NCBI GenBank assembly: GCA_015709575.1
Contig: CP054190.1
Coordinates: 248,001 to 312,000 of the forward strand
Length of the DNA stretch: 64,000 nucleotides
Reading direction: 5' to 3'
DNA from: Planctomycetia bacterium
Lineage (GTDB): Bacteria > Planctomycetota > Phycisphaerae > UBA1845 > Fen-1342
Position 1 is the stretch's first letter. Each line of letters begins with the position of its first letter. Shown here one piece after another: positions 43,114 to 51,589 of the stretch. Both the position numbers and the translations under genes were made by a program. The notes below the pieces were generated by a model. It ran no database searches. It was not told the origin of the DNA and saw only the letters and a list, made by a program, of their open reading frames with translations.

Positions 43114-43174
43114 TCGCGGTCGAGTGGGGCGGGGCTGACGGCCCCGTGACCCGACGAATGAACTGAAACAGAAA

Positions 43175-43208
43175 GGCCGGGCCCGCGCTCGCGGAGACCC
43201 GGCCCTTT
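43175..43208. terminator. Bidirectional terminator between clpX and the PEP-CTERM gene
   Basis: GGCCGGG (43175-43181) and CCCGGCC (43198-43204) enclose a second stem CCGCG-CT-CGCGG (43183-43194). CTTT follows on the plus strand, and TTTCTGTTT follows on the minus strand, so it can serve both convergent genes. Confidence 0.8.
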
Positions 43209-43319
43209 GTGCTTTGCGGCTTCGCTCATCCATCGCGTGGCGCGGAGAGCGTCTTTCAATCGCGGCTACCGCCGGGGCAGCCGGCGATGTGCTTCATGCC
43301 CGGCCAAACGGTCCCCTCC

Positions 43320-44255
43320 TCAGCGACCGCGGCGGCGGGCGACGAACGCGGCGAGGCCGAGCAGCGCCAGGCTGGACGGCTCCGGCGTCACGGTGATGTT
43401 GTCGATCAGCGTGAACAGCAGGTGCACGTCGTTCGGATCGGTGGAGGAAGTAGCGTTGATGTCCGTGTGGCCGAAGAAGATGTTGCCGCCGGCCATGGTG
43501 ACGGTGTTGGTGTCGATCGTGGCCATCAGCACGCCATTGACATGCCAGGTCAGTGAGTTGCCGACCTTCTCGATTGTGACGCGGTGCCAGGCCATGCCCG
43601 AGGTGCCGACCGCGGTCAGGCCGGTCTGCTGCGGGTAGAGGGCGAGCTGCGCGGCCGGGGCGGCGAGTCCGCCGAACGCCGCGAAGTAGGCATTCGTGTT
43701 GTTGTTCGAGGTGTGCGGGTAGACCGCATTGCCGCTCGCATAGCCGGTCGGGGCGGCCGTCGAGTAGGCGCGCCAATCGCTCGCCGAGCCGCCGTCGCCG
43801 GTGGCGGCGAACCACACGCTGTCCTGCACGCCGCCGGGCCACTGCGGAGTAATGCCGGCAGTGCCGACGCCGAATGTGGACATGTTGGTCGAGCCGCTTC
43901 CGCCGCCGGGGAAGGGGCCGTTGAAATTGTTCCACCAGTCAAATTCGACTTTGTAGTCATCGGTGGACGGCACCACGTTCAGGCCGGTCGGGGACACGCT
44001 CATGCCGCCGAAGATGCCGTTGGTCAGGTTGGCCTGAAGCTTCATGCCACGGGTGCCTGCGCCATTCGGGGCGGACGGAATGCCGACGGTTGAATAGTCG
44101 AAAAAGAAGTCGGCGGCCTCGTCCGAGGGGCCTCCGTTGAGCGTCCAACTCGCGGTCGAATCGACCTCGAAGTTCTGGCTGTACAGCGGAGTGGCAGCGG
44201 CCGGGACAGCGGCGCACAACGCCGCGACGAAACCTGTGCGGAAACGAAGCTTCAC
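43320..44255 (-). CDS. PEP-CTERM protein (311 residues)
   Basis: Starts at GTG 44255 with AGGAG six bases upstream. Signal peptide FVAALCAAVPAAA. The mature part is a long beta-sandwich like domain (LYSQNFEVDSTASWTLNGG; DYKVEFDWWNNFNG; GMAWHRVTIEKVGNSLTWHV), with the folding pattern of a concanavalin/laminin-G type jelly roll, which often binds sugars. It ends with a PEP-CTERM anchor: VTPEPSSLALLGLAAFVA then RRRGR. Such proteins are exported and anchored through an exosortase-dependent pathway. No sugar-binding residue can be assigned. Convergent with clpX through a shared terminator. Confidence 0.88.
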   Translation of the reverse strand: MKLRFRTGFVAALCAAVPAAATPLYSQNFEVDSTASWTLNGGPSDEAADFFFDYSTVGIPSAPNGAGTRGMKLQANLTNGIFGGMSVSPTGLNVVPSTDDYKVEFDWWNNFNGPFPGGGSGSTNMSTFGVGTAGITPQWPGGVQDSVWFAATGDGGSASDWRAYSTAAPTGYASGNAVYPHTSNNNTNAYFAAFGGLAAPAAQLALYPQQTGLTAVGTSGMAWHRVTIEKVGNSLTWHVNGVLMATIDTNTVTMAGGNIFFGHTDINATSSTDPNDVHLLFTLIDNITVTPEPSSLALLGLAAFVARRRGR

Positions 44256-44595
44256 TGGATTCTCCTCTCCTCCGGGGCGCGGGTGCGCGGCGGAGCCTCA
44301 TTCGCATGATGCTAACGAATCGAGAGGGACGGCTCAATCAGAATCCGCCGCAGAATCACAGGTATTCGTCTATTTTCTGCGCAGATTGCGAGTTATCGCC
44401 CCGCAAATGGCGTCGGACGCTCCCCGATTGACGGCAGCTTGACCCGGCCCCGGGGGCGCATCCCGTGCGGTGCGGGCGGGCCGTAAAGCAGCCACGGCCG
44501 CGGCTCCCGATGAAGGGCGCCGCGGCCGGCCGCAGGTCCGGCTGCCGGGATGTGAGCGCAGGACGACTGGGACTCCCGAACGCTGTCCGCGGGAA
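44256..44595. other. Intergenic region, nothing recognised
   Basis: 340 bases between the PEP-CTERM start and the stop of the dockerin protein gene. AT-richer at 44340-44400, which probably holds the PEP-CTERM promoter; no clear hexamers or hairpins. Confidence 0.45.
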
Positions 44596-45945
44596 TTACG
44601 GGCAGCCGCCGGACGTGACGCAGTTCACAAACGGGTCGATGTCGAAGTTGTTAACGACGCCGTCCCCGTTGATGTCGGTCGTGGCCGCCGGGCAGCCGGG
44701 ATAGGCGGCGGCGTACGCGGCCGGGTTGGTCAGGCGCAGGATGAACGGATCAATGTCGAAGTTGTTGAAGACGCCGTCGCAGTTGGCGTCGCCGCGAACG
44801 GGGGCGGCGACGATCGCCGGCGCGAAGCCGCAGTTGCAGAGGCGCGAGCCGTCGATGGAAATCTTGTCCGCGACGAACTGGGCGCAGCCCTGGGCCTGGC
44901 TGACGACGATCGAGGCGCCCTCTTCTCCGAGCGACCAGAAGGCGAAGCCGTTGATGATGGAGTTGCTGATTTCAAAGTGCGACGAGTTGTCCGGGCGGAT
45001 GGAATAGAACAGCACGCTGTTGATGTCCATGCCGCCGGTGCCGATCAGCAGGTTGGAGTTCGAGATTCCCATCTTGATGTCGGCCGGCACGCGGAAAATC
45101 GCGTAGGCACCCGGCGGGCCGTCCACCAGCAGCGTCATCGTGTCGAACAGCAGATCGTTGCCGTTGGTGACAATGTCGATCACGTTCCGGCCCGGGTTCA
45201 GCAGGATCGTGCGATCGGTGCTCTGCACGCCGCTGGGCACGTTCATCACGGCGGTCTGCGGCAACGTGTTGATCGTGCTGCGCGCCGCCGCAATTTCGGC
45301 CAGCAGCGCCGTGAAGTTCGTGTTGCCGGTGACGCCGGCCGCCACCGGCTGGGCGATCGCCGCGAGCGGGCTGGCGGCCTGCGCCGGCACGAACGTGCCG
45401 AAGCCGCCGGTGTTGTTGTTCACGCCGGGGTTGGTCGGCCCGGTGCTGGTGAAGGTGTTGGGGTAGCCGTTGGGGTCGTTGTAGAAGGAATTGCCCACGC
45501 CGATGTCGGCCGCCTGCGCGGGCTGCGCTGTTCGAATGCCGAGGTTTCCGTAGATTCCCGTCTCGGACAGGGTGAAGACGCCGGCGGGGTGGGTGATGGC
45601 GATGTTGCCGTTGTTGCAGTTGCCAACGAAGACCGGGAGCGCAGCGAGCGGAATGCTCGGCACATTGAACAGCAGCGAAGGGCCGCCGCTGCTGCCGTTG
45701 GTGAGAAAGTCGCTGCTGGAAGGCACCGGCGCGCGGTTTGCGCCCAGCTCATAGCCGCTGACACTGACGGCGGGTCCGACACCGGGTCGGACCAGAAAGA
45801 TGTTCTCGGGTCCGGTGCCGATGGCGATGTACTGCCGGCTCTCAGTCGTCTGGAAGTTGGTCTGGGCAAAGAGGGGCATCGTTCCCGTGGCTGCCAGCGC
45901 GCCGACGACGGCTGCACAGCGGCTGAATTGGTTCCAGCGCTTCAT
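44596..45945 (-). CDS. Secreted protein with C-terminal dockerin-like repeats
   Basis: A 449-residue exported protein. The signal peptide (CAAVVGALAATGTMPLFAQ) is followed by a beta-rich body (for example NIFLVRPGVGPAVSVSGYEL, NVIDIVTNGNDLLFDTMTLL) with Gly/Asn-rich segments. Two calcium-binding dockerin-like repeats close it: GDANCDGVFNNFDIDPFI and DINGDGVVNNFDIDPFVNCV, about 30 residues apart, ending SGGCP. The motif NNFDIDPF is a lineage marker shared with the esterase at 36.7-37.9 kb. No cohesin partner is in the window, so the repeats may be structural. The body domain is not recognised. GGAG precedes the ATG. Confidence 0.85.
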   Translation of the reverse strand: MKRWNQFSRCAAVVGALAATGTMPLFAQTNFQTTESRQYIAIGTGPENIFLVRPGVGPAVSVSGYELGANRAPVPSSSDFLTNGSSGGPSLLFNVPSIPLAALPVFVGNCNNGNIAITHPAGVFTLSETGIYGNLGIRTAQPAQAADIGVGNSFYNDPNGYPNTFTSTGPTNPGVNNNTGGFGTFVPAQAASPLAAIAQPVAAGVTGNTNFTALLAEIAAARSTINTLPQTAVMNVPSGVQSTDRTILLNPGRNVIDIVTNGNDLLFDTMTLLVDGPPGAYAIFRVPADIKMGISNSNLLIGTGGMDINSVLFYSIRPDNSSHFEISNSIINGFAFWSLGEEGASIVVSQAQGCAQFVADKISIDGSRLCNCGFAPAIVAAPVRGDANCDGVFNNFDIDPFILRLTNPAAYAAAYPGCPAATTDINGDGVVNNFDIDPFVNCVTSGGCP

Positions 45946-46080
45946 GTTCGCATCTCCGATGAGGGGTTGGCGTCGCCGCTCGGCACCTGCCGGCGGTCAT
46001 CGGTCCTGTGGGCGCGCAGGGTTCGGACCGGACAAGCCGGCCAAAAAAATTAGCGCGCGGAGGCCGGCGTGGCGTTCGCG

Positions 46081-46109
46081 TTGTCCGCGCTGCGCGGCGC
46101 GGATAAACT
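46081..46109 (+). promoter_or_regulatory. Putative sigma-70 promoter of the ECF/CHAT operon
   Basis: TTGTCC (46081-46086), exactly 17 bases, TAAACT (46104-46109). The predicted start (about 46116) is only some eight bases before the ECF ATG at 46124, leaving no room for a Shine-Dalgarno sequence. It looks like a housekeeping promoter, not an ECF autoregulatory one. Confidence 0.5.
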
Positions 46110-46123
46110 CACTCTGGCGATGC

Positions 46124-46675
46124 ATGCTTGAGCACGACTCCACACTGGTTGAGCGATGTCTGTCCGGAGACCAGGGCGCGTGGGGCGCGCTGGTTGATCG
46201 CTATTCCGGGCTGGTGTACGCAGTCGCCCGCAAGAGCCGTTTGCCCCCGGAAATCTGTGACGACGTTGCGCAGATCGTCTTTGCGACCTTCGCCCGCCAG
46301 CTTGCCGGAATCCGGGATCGGGAGAGCCTGGCCGGATGGTTCGGCGTCGTTGCACGGCGCGAAGCCTGGCGCGCCCGGCGCACCCGCCAAACCCTGGCGG
46401 AGCGCGAGTCAGGCCTCGAGATCGATCCCGCCGAGCCTCACGGCAGGGACGAAGAATTGCTGGAGCGGGCCGCCGAAGTTCGAGCGGCCGTCGCCGGGCT
46501 GACTTCACCCTGCCGTGAACTGATCCAATGGATGTTTTTCTCGGACCCGGCGCCAGACTACGCCGCGGTGGCGGCGAAGCTGGGCATCGCGGTGGGGAGT
46601 ATCGGTCCGACCCGCCGCCGTTGCCTGGCCCGCCTGCTCCGGGTTCTTGAAGGGGCGGAGCCTTCGAAGGGCTAA
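46124..46675 (+). CDS. ECF-type RNA polymerase sigma factor
   Basis: A 183-residue extracytoplasmic function sigma factor. Region 2: LVERCLSGDQGAWGALVDRY, GLVYAVARKSRLPPEICDDV, AQIVFATFARQLAGIRDRES, LAGWFGVVARREAWRARR. Region 4: VAGLTSPCRELIQWMFFSDP, YAAVAAKLGIAVGSIGPTRR and RCLARLLRVLEG, the -35 recognition helix. No region 3, as expected for ECF. The ATG at 46124 is preceded by a short leader without Shine-Dalgarno. The next gene, 79 bases on, encodes an anti-sigma-like protein; a TPR-CHAT protease and a subtilase follow in the same direction. The sigma factor is probably the output of a proteolysis-controlled switch. Confidence 0.9.
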   Translation: MLEHDSTLVERCLSGDQGAWGALVDRYSGLVYAVARKSRLPPEICDDVAQIVFATFARQLAGIRDRESLAGWFGVVARREAWRARRTRQTLAERESGLEIDPAEPHGRDEELLERAAEVRAAVAGLTSPCRELIQWMFFSDPAPDYAAVAAKLGIAVGSIGPTRRRCLARLLRVLEGAEPSKG

Positions 46676-46754
46676 ACTGGGATGGCCGGGATGAAAAACT
46701 GCGGCCACATGTATCAACTCGGCCGCGCGCTCCACAGGACCGGTGAGGCACTCA

Positions 46755-47393
46755 ATGAACGGCGCACCGACACCTTCATCGGAGCAATGGGAAACGCTGG
46801 CGGCGCTGTCCGCGGGCGAGCTTTCCGACGCGGAAGCCCGCGAGTGGCTCCGCCGCGCCGAGGGCGACCCGGAACTGGCCCGGCGGATTGAGCTGGCGCG
46901 CCGCACCACCGCGGCGATGCGCGCCATCGCCACGGAGCCGGCGCTCTGGGATGTCACGGCTGCGCAAAAATCCCGCCTGCTGGGCCTGAACCCCGTGCGC
47001 CCGCGCAGCACCTTGGCGGCGCTGGTCGATCAGGTGCGCGAGGTGTTCGCCGCGCTGGTGCTGGACAGCCGCTGCGGCGGACAGGTCATGCCCGGATTTC
47101 GCGGTGCGGGGCGTGGCCGCCACCTGCTCTATCGCTCGGAGCGATTGGAAGTTGAGTTGCGGTTCGATGCCGCTGCCGGCGGCCTGGTGAGCATGACCGG
47201 CCAGGTGCACGCCGCCGCGCCGGTGCGGGAACTTCGGCTGGTCGCGGCTGAAGGCGGTGCGGAGCGGGTACTGCCGGTGGACGAGGCTGGGCTGTTTGAC
47301 GGCCAGGTTGCGTCGGGAGTGTATGAGCTGTCGCTTGCGCTGGCGGACGAGCGCGTGGTGATTCCGTCGCTCGATGTGTCGGTCGAGCCATGA
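46755..47393 (+). CDS. Anti-sigma-factor-like protein upstream of the CHAT protease
   Basis: A 212-residue soluble protein. Residues 10-45 form an alpha-helical, acidic block (WETLAALSAGELSDAEAREW, LRRAEGDPELARRIELARRT) like the N-terminal bundle of many anti-sigma factors (the LxxLADGEL type), though the zinc H-x3-CxxC motif is missing. The middle is helical (RPRSTLAALVDQVREVFAAL) and the C-terminal 100 residues are beta-rich (LEVELRFDAAAGGLVSMTGQ, VYELSLALADERVVIPSLDV), perhaps one beta-sandwich. There is no membrane helix. ATG at 46755 with GAGG; a GTG at 46743 is possible. Its stop overlaps the CHAT gene start as ATGA. The anti-sigma role is inferred from context and the N-terminal pattern. 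Confidence 0.7.
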   Translation: MNGAPTPSSEQWETLAALSAGELSDAEAREWLRRAEGDPELARRIELARRTTAAMRAIATEPALWDVTAAQKSRLLGLNPVRPRSTLAALVDQVREVFAALVLDSRCGGQVMPGFRGAGRGRHLLYRSERLEVELRFDAAAGGLVSMTGQVHAAAPVRELRLVAAEGGAERVLPVDEAGLFDGQVASGVYELSLALADERVVIPSLDVSVEP

Positions 47394-50206
47394 CGTCGTC
47401 GGCCGAATCGCGGGTGCTGGAGCTGCGCGACGCGTCGTCGGCCGAACTGGAAGCGGCGATTGTCGCGCTGGATGAAGCCGCCCAGTCGGCCGTTGCGGAC
47501 GCCGCCCGCCGGCTGGCGACCGGCGACGTGGATTGGTCGCTGCGCCTCGCCGCGGCAGTGGTAAGCGCTGCTCCGATCGGGAGCCGCGCCCGGGTCCGGG
47601 CGTTGGCGGCACAGGGGCACGCGCTGTCCTATCGCGGCGAGCCGGCGACGGCGCTGCTGGTGCTTCGCGAAGCGCTGGAGCATGCCCGCGCTGGCGGCGA
47701 TGCGCGCGAGATCGCGGGCGTGCAACTGGCGAAGGTGCAGCCGCACGTGCTGCTGGGCGAGATGGAGCGGGCGTCGGAGGCGGCGCTGGCGGCCCGTGAT
47801 GCGTTTCGCGCCTGTGGCGATGACGTGGCGGCCGCGATGGCCGAGGCGAACCTGGGCGTCGTGCTGCGACGGCTGGATCGTCCCGAGGATGCGCTGGCCT
47901 GCTTTGACCGGGCGCGCGTGGTATTGCAGGAGGATCCGGTGCGATCGGCGATGATCGACAGCAACCGCGCCGAGGCGCTGCTGGACCTCGATCGCTTCGG
48001 GGAAGCGCTCGTGGCGTTCGAAGCCGCGCGCGACGGGTTTGACGCAGCGGAAAACAGCCACGCGGCGGCGCTGGTCGAGGGGAACCTGGCGGACCTGCGC
48101 AGCCGCCAGGGTCGTCCGGACCTCGCCCTGCGCTTGTTCGAGCGCGCCCGGCGGCGATTGGAGGCGATCGGCGACGACGCCGAAGCGGAGCGTGCCCGGC
48201 TGCTGTCTGAGGAGGCGGAGTGCCTGGCCCGCATCGGCGCGCGGCGCGAAAGCATGTCGCGCTTCCGCGCCGCGGCGCAGACGCTCGAGCGGGCCGGGCT
48301 GGCGTTCGAGGCGGCCCGCAGCCGGCTGGCGGCGGCCGGCTTGCTGCTGCGGCGGGGGGATCCGGGCGCGGCCGCGGCGCTTTCGGAGGCGTCCGCCAGC
48401 TTTGAGTCGCTGGGAAACGCGGCCGGCGTGGCGCAGTGCGAAGCCGGACTGGCGGCGCTGCACCGACGTAACGGACAGGCTTCCGCGGCGGTCGGGCTTC
48501 TGGAACGAGCTCTGGGGCGGGTCGCGCAGCGGCCGATGCCGGCCTACGCGCTGCGCACCGAGCTGGCGCTGGCGCTGCTCGCGGACAATCGGGCCGCCGA
48601 GGCACAGGCCGCGCTCGCGGCCGGAGATCCGTTACCGGAGGGCGCGGCTCCCGGCCCCCTGAAAGCGGGCCGACTTTTCGCCGAGGGCTGCTGTGCCAGG
48701 GCGCGCGGCGATCTTCCGACGGCGCTGGAGCGATTTCGGTCGGCCGTCGAGGCGCTGGAGCGTGTGCACGCGGCGCTGCCCTCCGACCGCTATCGCTACG
48801 CGTATCTGTCCGAGGCGTGCGAGTTGAACGGCGCCCGGCTGTCCACCGCGCTCGACCTGCTTCCCCAACTGGGCGCCGAGCCGGCCTTCGACGCCATTGA
48901 AAGCGCCAGCGCCCGGGGGTTGCTCGACCTCGTGGCCGGCGCGCCGGACGGGGAGTGCCCGGGCACTTCGGAATCGCATCGCCTGCGGCTGGAGCGGGAT
49001 CGCTGTCGCGAGGCGGTCAGCATTGGATACAGCCGCGTCGGGCTGGGTTCGACCGGCGTGCACGACGTGGAACGGCTCCGCGGCGCCGGGCGCACGCTCG
49101 AGCAGCTTGAAGAACAACTGGAGCGGATCGAAGCCCGGCTGCTTGCCGACGGTGACGTGGTGCCCGAGTGCCTGCGCCCGATGCGACTGTCCGGCATTCA
49201 GGCGGGTCTCGCGGCGGAAGCCGCGATTGTGCAGGTCTTCGTGGAGAGCGGCGGGTACGGTGCGCTCATCGTGCGCCCGGGCGGTGTGACTGTCCGACGC
49301 GGATTAGTCGCGGAGGCCGAGGCGGAATCCGTGCTGCGCAAGGTCTTCTTCCTGGTGCAACAAGCGCTGATGCGCTCGGCCGCCGGCCTGTCGCAGCGCG
49401 ACTCCGGCGAAGCAATGATTCGGGCGGCCGGCCCGCTTCACGAGCGGCTCGCCCGTCCGCTGCTGGACGCGCTGGGCGACGTGCGGCGCGTCGGGCTGGT
49501 GCTTGGACCGGGGGCGGCCCCGGGATTGCGACTGGCGCTGGGGCCTTTGGCGCCGCACGCCAATGGTCCGACCTTCGTGCAACTGCCCAGCGCGACGCTG
49601 GCGGTCACGCTGCCCTCCAGCGCGCCGCGCAGCCGGGCGCATCGGGCGCTGGCGGTCGGCGTGTCGGATGACGTGGCGCCGGGGATGGGGCGCGAGGCGA
49701 TGGAGATTGCCCGCGTCTGGCAGCGCGCGACGGCGCTGACGGACAGCGCCGCGACCGCCGCCGCGTTCGCCGATGCCGCCGCGCGCGCGGATGTGATTCA
49801 CGTTGCGCTGCACAGCGTCTTTTCCCCGGAGAATCCCAACTCATCGCGATTGCGGTTCGCCGACCGCTGGCTCGATGCGCGCGAGATCGCGCAGTTGCGG
49901 CTGGGCGGGGCGCAGGTCGTGCTGGCGGGATGCGAGACCGGTCGCAGTGAGGGCGAGGGCGCGGAGGAGCGCGGCGGGCTGGTGCGCGCCTTCCTGGCCG
50001 CCGGCGCCTCGGCCGTAACGGCCTGCGACTGGCCGCTGCATGACGCCGCCTCGCTCGAAATCTTTTCGGCCTTGCATCGGCTATTGCACGCGGGGGGCGC
50101 CGCCGATCCCGCGCGCTGCCTGGCGGACGTGCAGCGCGACTGCGCCGCGCGCGGAGTTCATCCCGCCCTCTGGGCCGGGTTGTTTACAGTGGGAGGATTG
50201 TCATGA
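47390..50206 (+). CDS. TPR-CHAT caspase-like protease
   Basis: A 938-residue cytoplasmic protein. Residues 1 to about 560 are a long array of TPR-like helical hairpins (for example AAMAEANLGVVLRRLDRPED, LALRLFERARRRLEAIGDDA). After a linker comes a C-terminal CHAT domain, a clan CD cysteine peptidase related to caspases and separase. The catalytic dyad is intact: His808 in VIHVALHS and Cys848 in LAGCETG, and the loop ERGGLVRAFLAAGASAVTAC and the DWPLHDAASLEIFSAL block match the family. TPR-CHAT proteases are typically activated by a bound partner and cut one specific protein. It overlaps both neighbours by four bases (ATGA), so it is translationally coupled to the anti-sigma-like protein and to the subtilase. 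Confidence 0.92.
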   Translation: MTSSAESRVLELRDASSAELEAAIVALDEAAQSAVADAARRLATGDVDWSLRLAAAVVSAAPIGSRARVRALAAQGHALSYRGEPATALLVLREALEHARAGGDAREIAGVQLAKVQPHVLLGEMERASEAALAARDAFRACGDDVAAAMAEANLGVVLRRLDRPEDALACFDRARVVLQEDPVRSAMIDSNRAEALLDLDRFGEALVAFEAARDGFDAAENSHAAALVEGNLADLRSRQGRPDLALRLFERARRRLEAIGDDAEAERARLLSEEAECLARIGARRESMSRFRAAAQTLERAGLAFEAARSRLAAAGLLLRRGDPGAAAALSEASASFESLGNAAGVAQCEAGLAALHRRNGQASAAVGLLERALGRVAQRPMPAYALRTELALALLADNRAAEAQAALAAGDPLPEGAAPGPLKAGRLFAEGCCARARGDLPTALERFRSAVEALERVHAALPSDRYRYAYLSEACELNGARLSTALDLLPQLGAEPAFDAIESASARGLLDLVAGAPDGECPGTSESHRLRLERDRCREAVSIGYSRVGLGSTGVHDVERLRGAGRTLEQLEEQLERIEARLLADGDVVPECLRPMRLSGIQAGLAAEAAIVQVFVESGGYGALIVRPGGVTVRRGLVAEAEAESVLRKVFFLVQQALMRSAAGLSQRDSGEAMIRAAGPLHERLARPLLDALGDVRRVGLVLGPGAAPGLRLALGPLAPHANGPTFVQLPSATLAVTLPSSAPRSRAHRALAVGVSDDVAPGMGREAMEIARVWQRATALTDSAATAAAFADAAARADVIHVALHSVFSPENPNSSRLRFADRWLDAREIAQLRLGGAQVVLAGCETGRSEGEGAEERGGLVRAFLAAGASAVTACDWPLHDAASLEIFSALHRLLHAGGAADPARCLADVQRDCAARGVHPALWAGLFTVGGLS

Positions 50207-51525
50207 GTGCTCTATATCCGCGCCGGATGCTGGCCGCGGCGTGCCTGGTCGCGGCGCTGGTCCCGATCGCCCGCGCCGACGGCGATTGCGAGGATCAGTC
50301 GGCGATCGTGCAACTGGCGCCGGGCGCGTCCGTCGTCGGGTTTCACGCGCAGTACGGCACCAGCTCGCTGGATGAGATTCCGGGTCGGGGGATCCATCTC
50401 GTGAGCGTTCCGGAAGGCACAAACTACGGCGACCTTGCGCAGGCCGTCGCGGGCGACCCGCAGGTGCAGGGCATCGAGCAAAACTGCCTGGTGAGCGACG
50501 AAAGCCCCGAGGGCGGTACGCGCTCCTTTTTCTTCAACGTCGCCCCCGGCACCTTCGAGGCGCAGCCGGCGGCCTCGCTGGCGCAGCTCGACACGGCCGG
50601 CGCGTACTCCCGTGGCCGCGGCGTGGTCGTCGCCGTGCTGGACACCGGCGTCGCGCCGCACCCGCTGATCGCCTCGCAGATCGCGCCGGGCGGCTTCAAC
50701 CTGGTCGGAAAGAACTCCGATACCTCCGACGTCGGCGACGGCCTCGACAACGACGGCGACGGCCTGATCGACGAAATGGTCGGCCACGGCACGTTCATCG
50801 CAGGTCTGGTGCTGCGCGCGGCGCCGCAGGCCCGCATTCTCCCGGTGCGCGTGATGAATGACGAGGGTATTTCCAGCACGTTCCTGCTGACTGCCGGAAT
50901 CTATCATGCCGCCAATGCCGGCGCGAGCATCCTGAATATCAGCATGGGAACGACGCAACCCTCCGCGCTGCTGGAGAATGCGGTCGAGTTCGCCGCCGGG
51001 CGCGGCTGCGTCGTCGTCGCGTCGGTCGGAAATGAGGGGAACGCGACGCCGATCCGCTACCCGGCCGGATACGTCCAGCACGGCGTACTGGCCGTGGCCG
51101 CCACGACCGACGAGGACCGGCGCGCGGATTTTTCAAACTACGGCCCGCACGTTTCGCTCTGCGCGCCCGGCGTCGACGTTGCCAGCGCCGACACGGTGTC
51201 CGCCTGGGTCGCCGCCAGCGGCACGAGCTATTCCGCGCCGCTGGTTGCCGGAACGGCGGCGCTGCTGCGCCGGATCGCCCCGCACGCCGGCCCGGCGCTG
51301 ATCCGCAGCGCGCTGCTGGATGCCTGCGACCCGATCGATGCGCTGAACCCCGGGTATGAAGGGCAGCTCGGCCGCGGGCGATTGAATGCGGTCCGCGCCG
51401 TTCGCGACCCGCGGCTGACTCAAGCACTGTCGTGGGATCGGCGCTCGGCGCTGCGCCCCGGCAGTCCGCCCCCGGCGCGGCCGGCCGGCCTTTCGCCAGC
51501 GGGCACTCAGCGGCTGGCGCGCTGA
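50203..51525 (+). CDS. Secreted subtilisin-like serine peptidase (S8)
   Basis: A 440-residue exported protease. Signal peptide AAACLVAALVPIARA; a propeptide-like segment (GFHAQYGTSSLDEIPGRGIH, VAGDPQVQGIEQNC) resembles inhibitor I9; then the S8 domain with the full triad: D147 in AVLDTGVAPHP, H195 in GHGTFIAG and S342 in GTSYSAPLVAG. An Asp-rich loop, DGLDNDGDGLIDE, just before the His may bind calcium. The C-terminal 25 residues are Pro/Arg/Ser-rich. GGAGG lies eight bases before the ATG, which overlaps the CHAT stop (ATGA). A secreted peptidase in the same transcript as a cytosolic caspase-like one suggests a two-stage proteolytic system. Confidence 0.93.
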   Translation: MSALYPRRMLAAACLVAALVPIARADGDCEDQSAIVQLAPGASVVGFHAQYGTSSLDEIPGRGIHLVSVPEGTNYGDLAQAVAGDPQVQGIEQNCLVSDESPEGGTRSFFFNVAPGTFEAQPAASLAQLDTAGAYSRGRGVVVAVLDTGVAPHPLIASQIAPGGFNLVGKNSDTSDVGDGLDNDGDGLIDEMVGHGTFIAGLVLRAAPQARILPVRVMNDEGISSTFLLTAGIYHAANAGASILNISMGTTQPSALLENAVEFAAGRGCVVVASVGNEGNATPIRYPAGYVQHGVLAVAATTDEDRRADFSNYGPHVSLCAPGVDVASADTVSAWVAASGTSYSAPLVAGTAALLRRIAPHAGPALIRSALLDACDPIDALNPGYEGQLGRGRLNAVRAVRDPRLTQALSWDRRSALRPGSPPPARPAGLSPAGTQRLAR

Positions 51526-51560
51526 AGCGCCAGTGCGCGTGCCTCGCGCGCTGAAGCGCC
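51514..51560. terminator. Hairpin pair between the subtilase and lipoprotein genes
   Basis: CTGGCGC-GCTGAA-GCGCCAG (51514-51533) spans the subtilase stop codon, and GCGCGCTGAAGCGCC recurs as a direct repeat at 51517 and 51546. No T-run. It may shield the 3' ends of both convergent genes. Confidence 0.35.
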
Positions 51561-51589
51561 GGGGCGCAGGGAGCGCGGTGACCGATGAC

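Noticed and set aside
46776..48605. 609-codon minus-strand frame opposite the CHAT gene
   Set aside because: Pro/Arg-rich shadow with no signal; the plus-strand TPR-CHAT protein explains the region.
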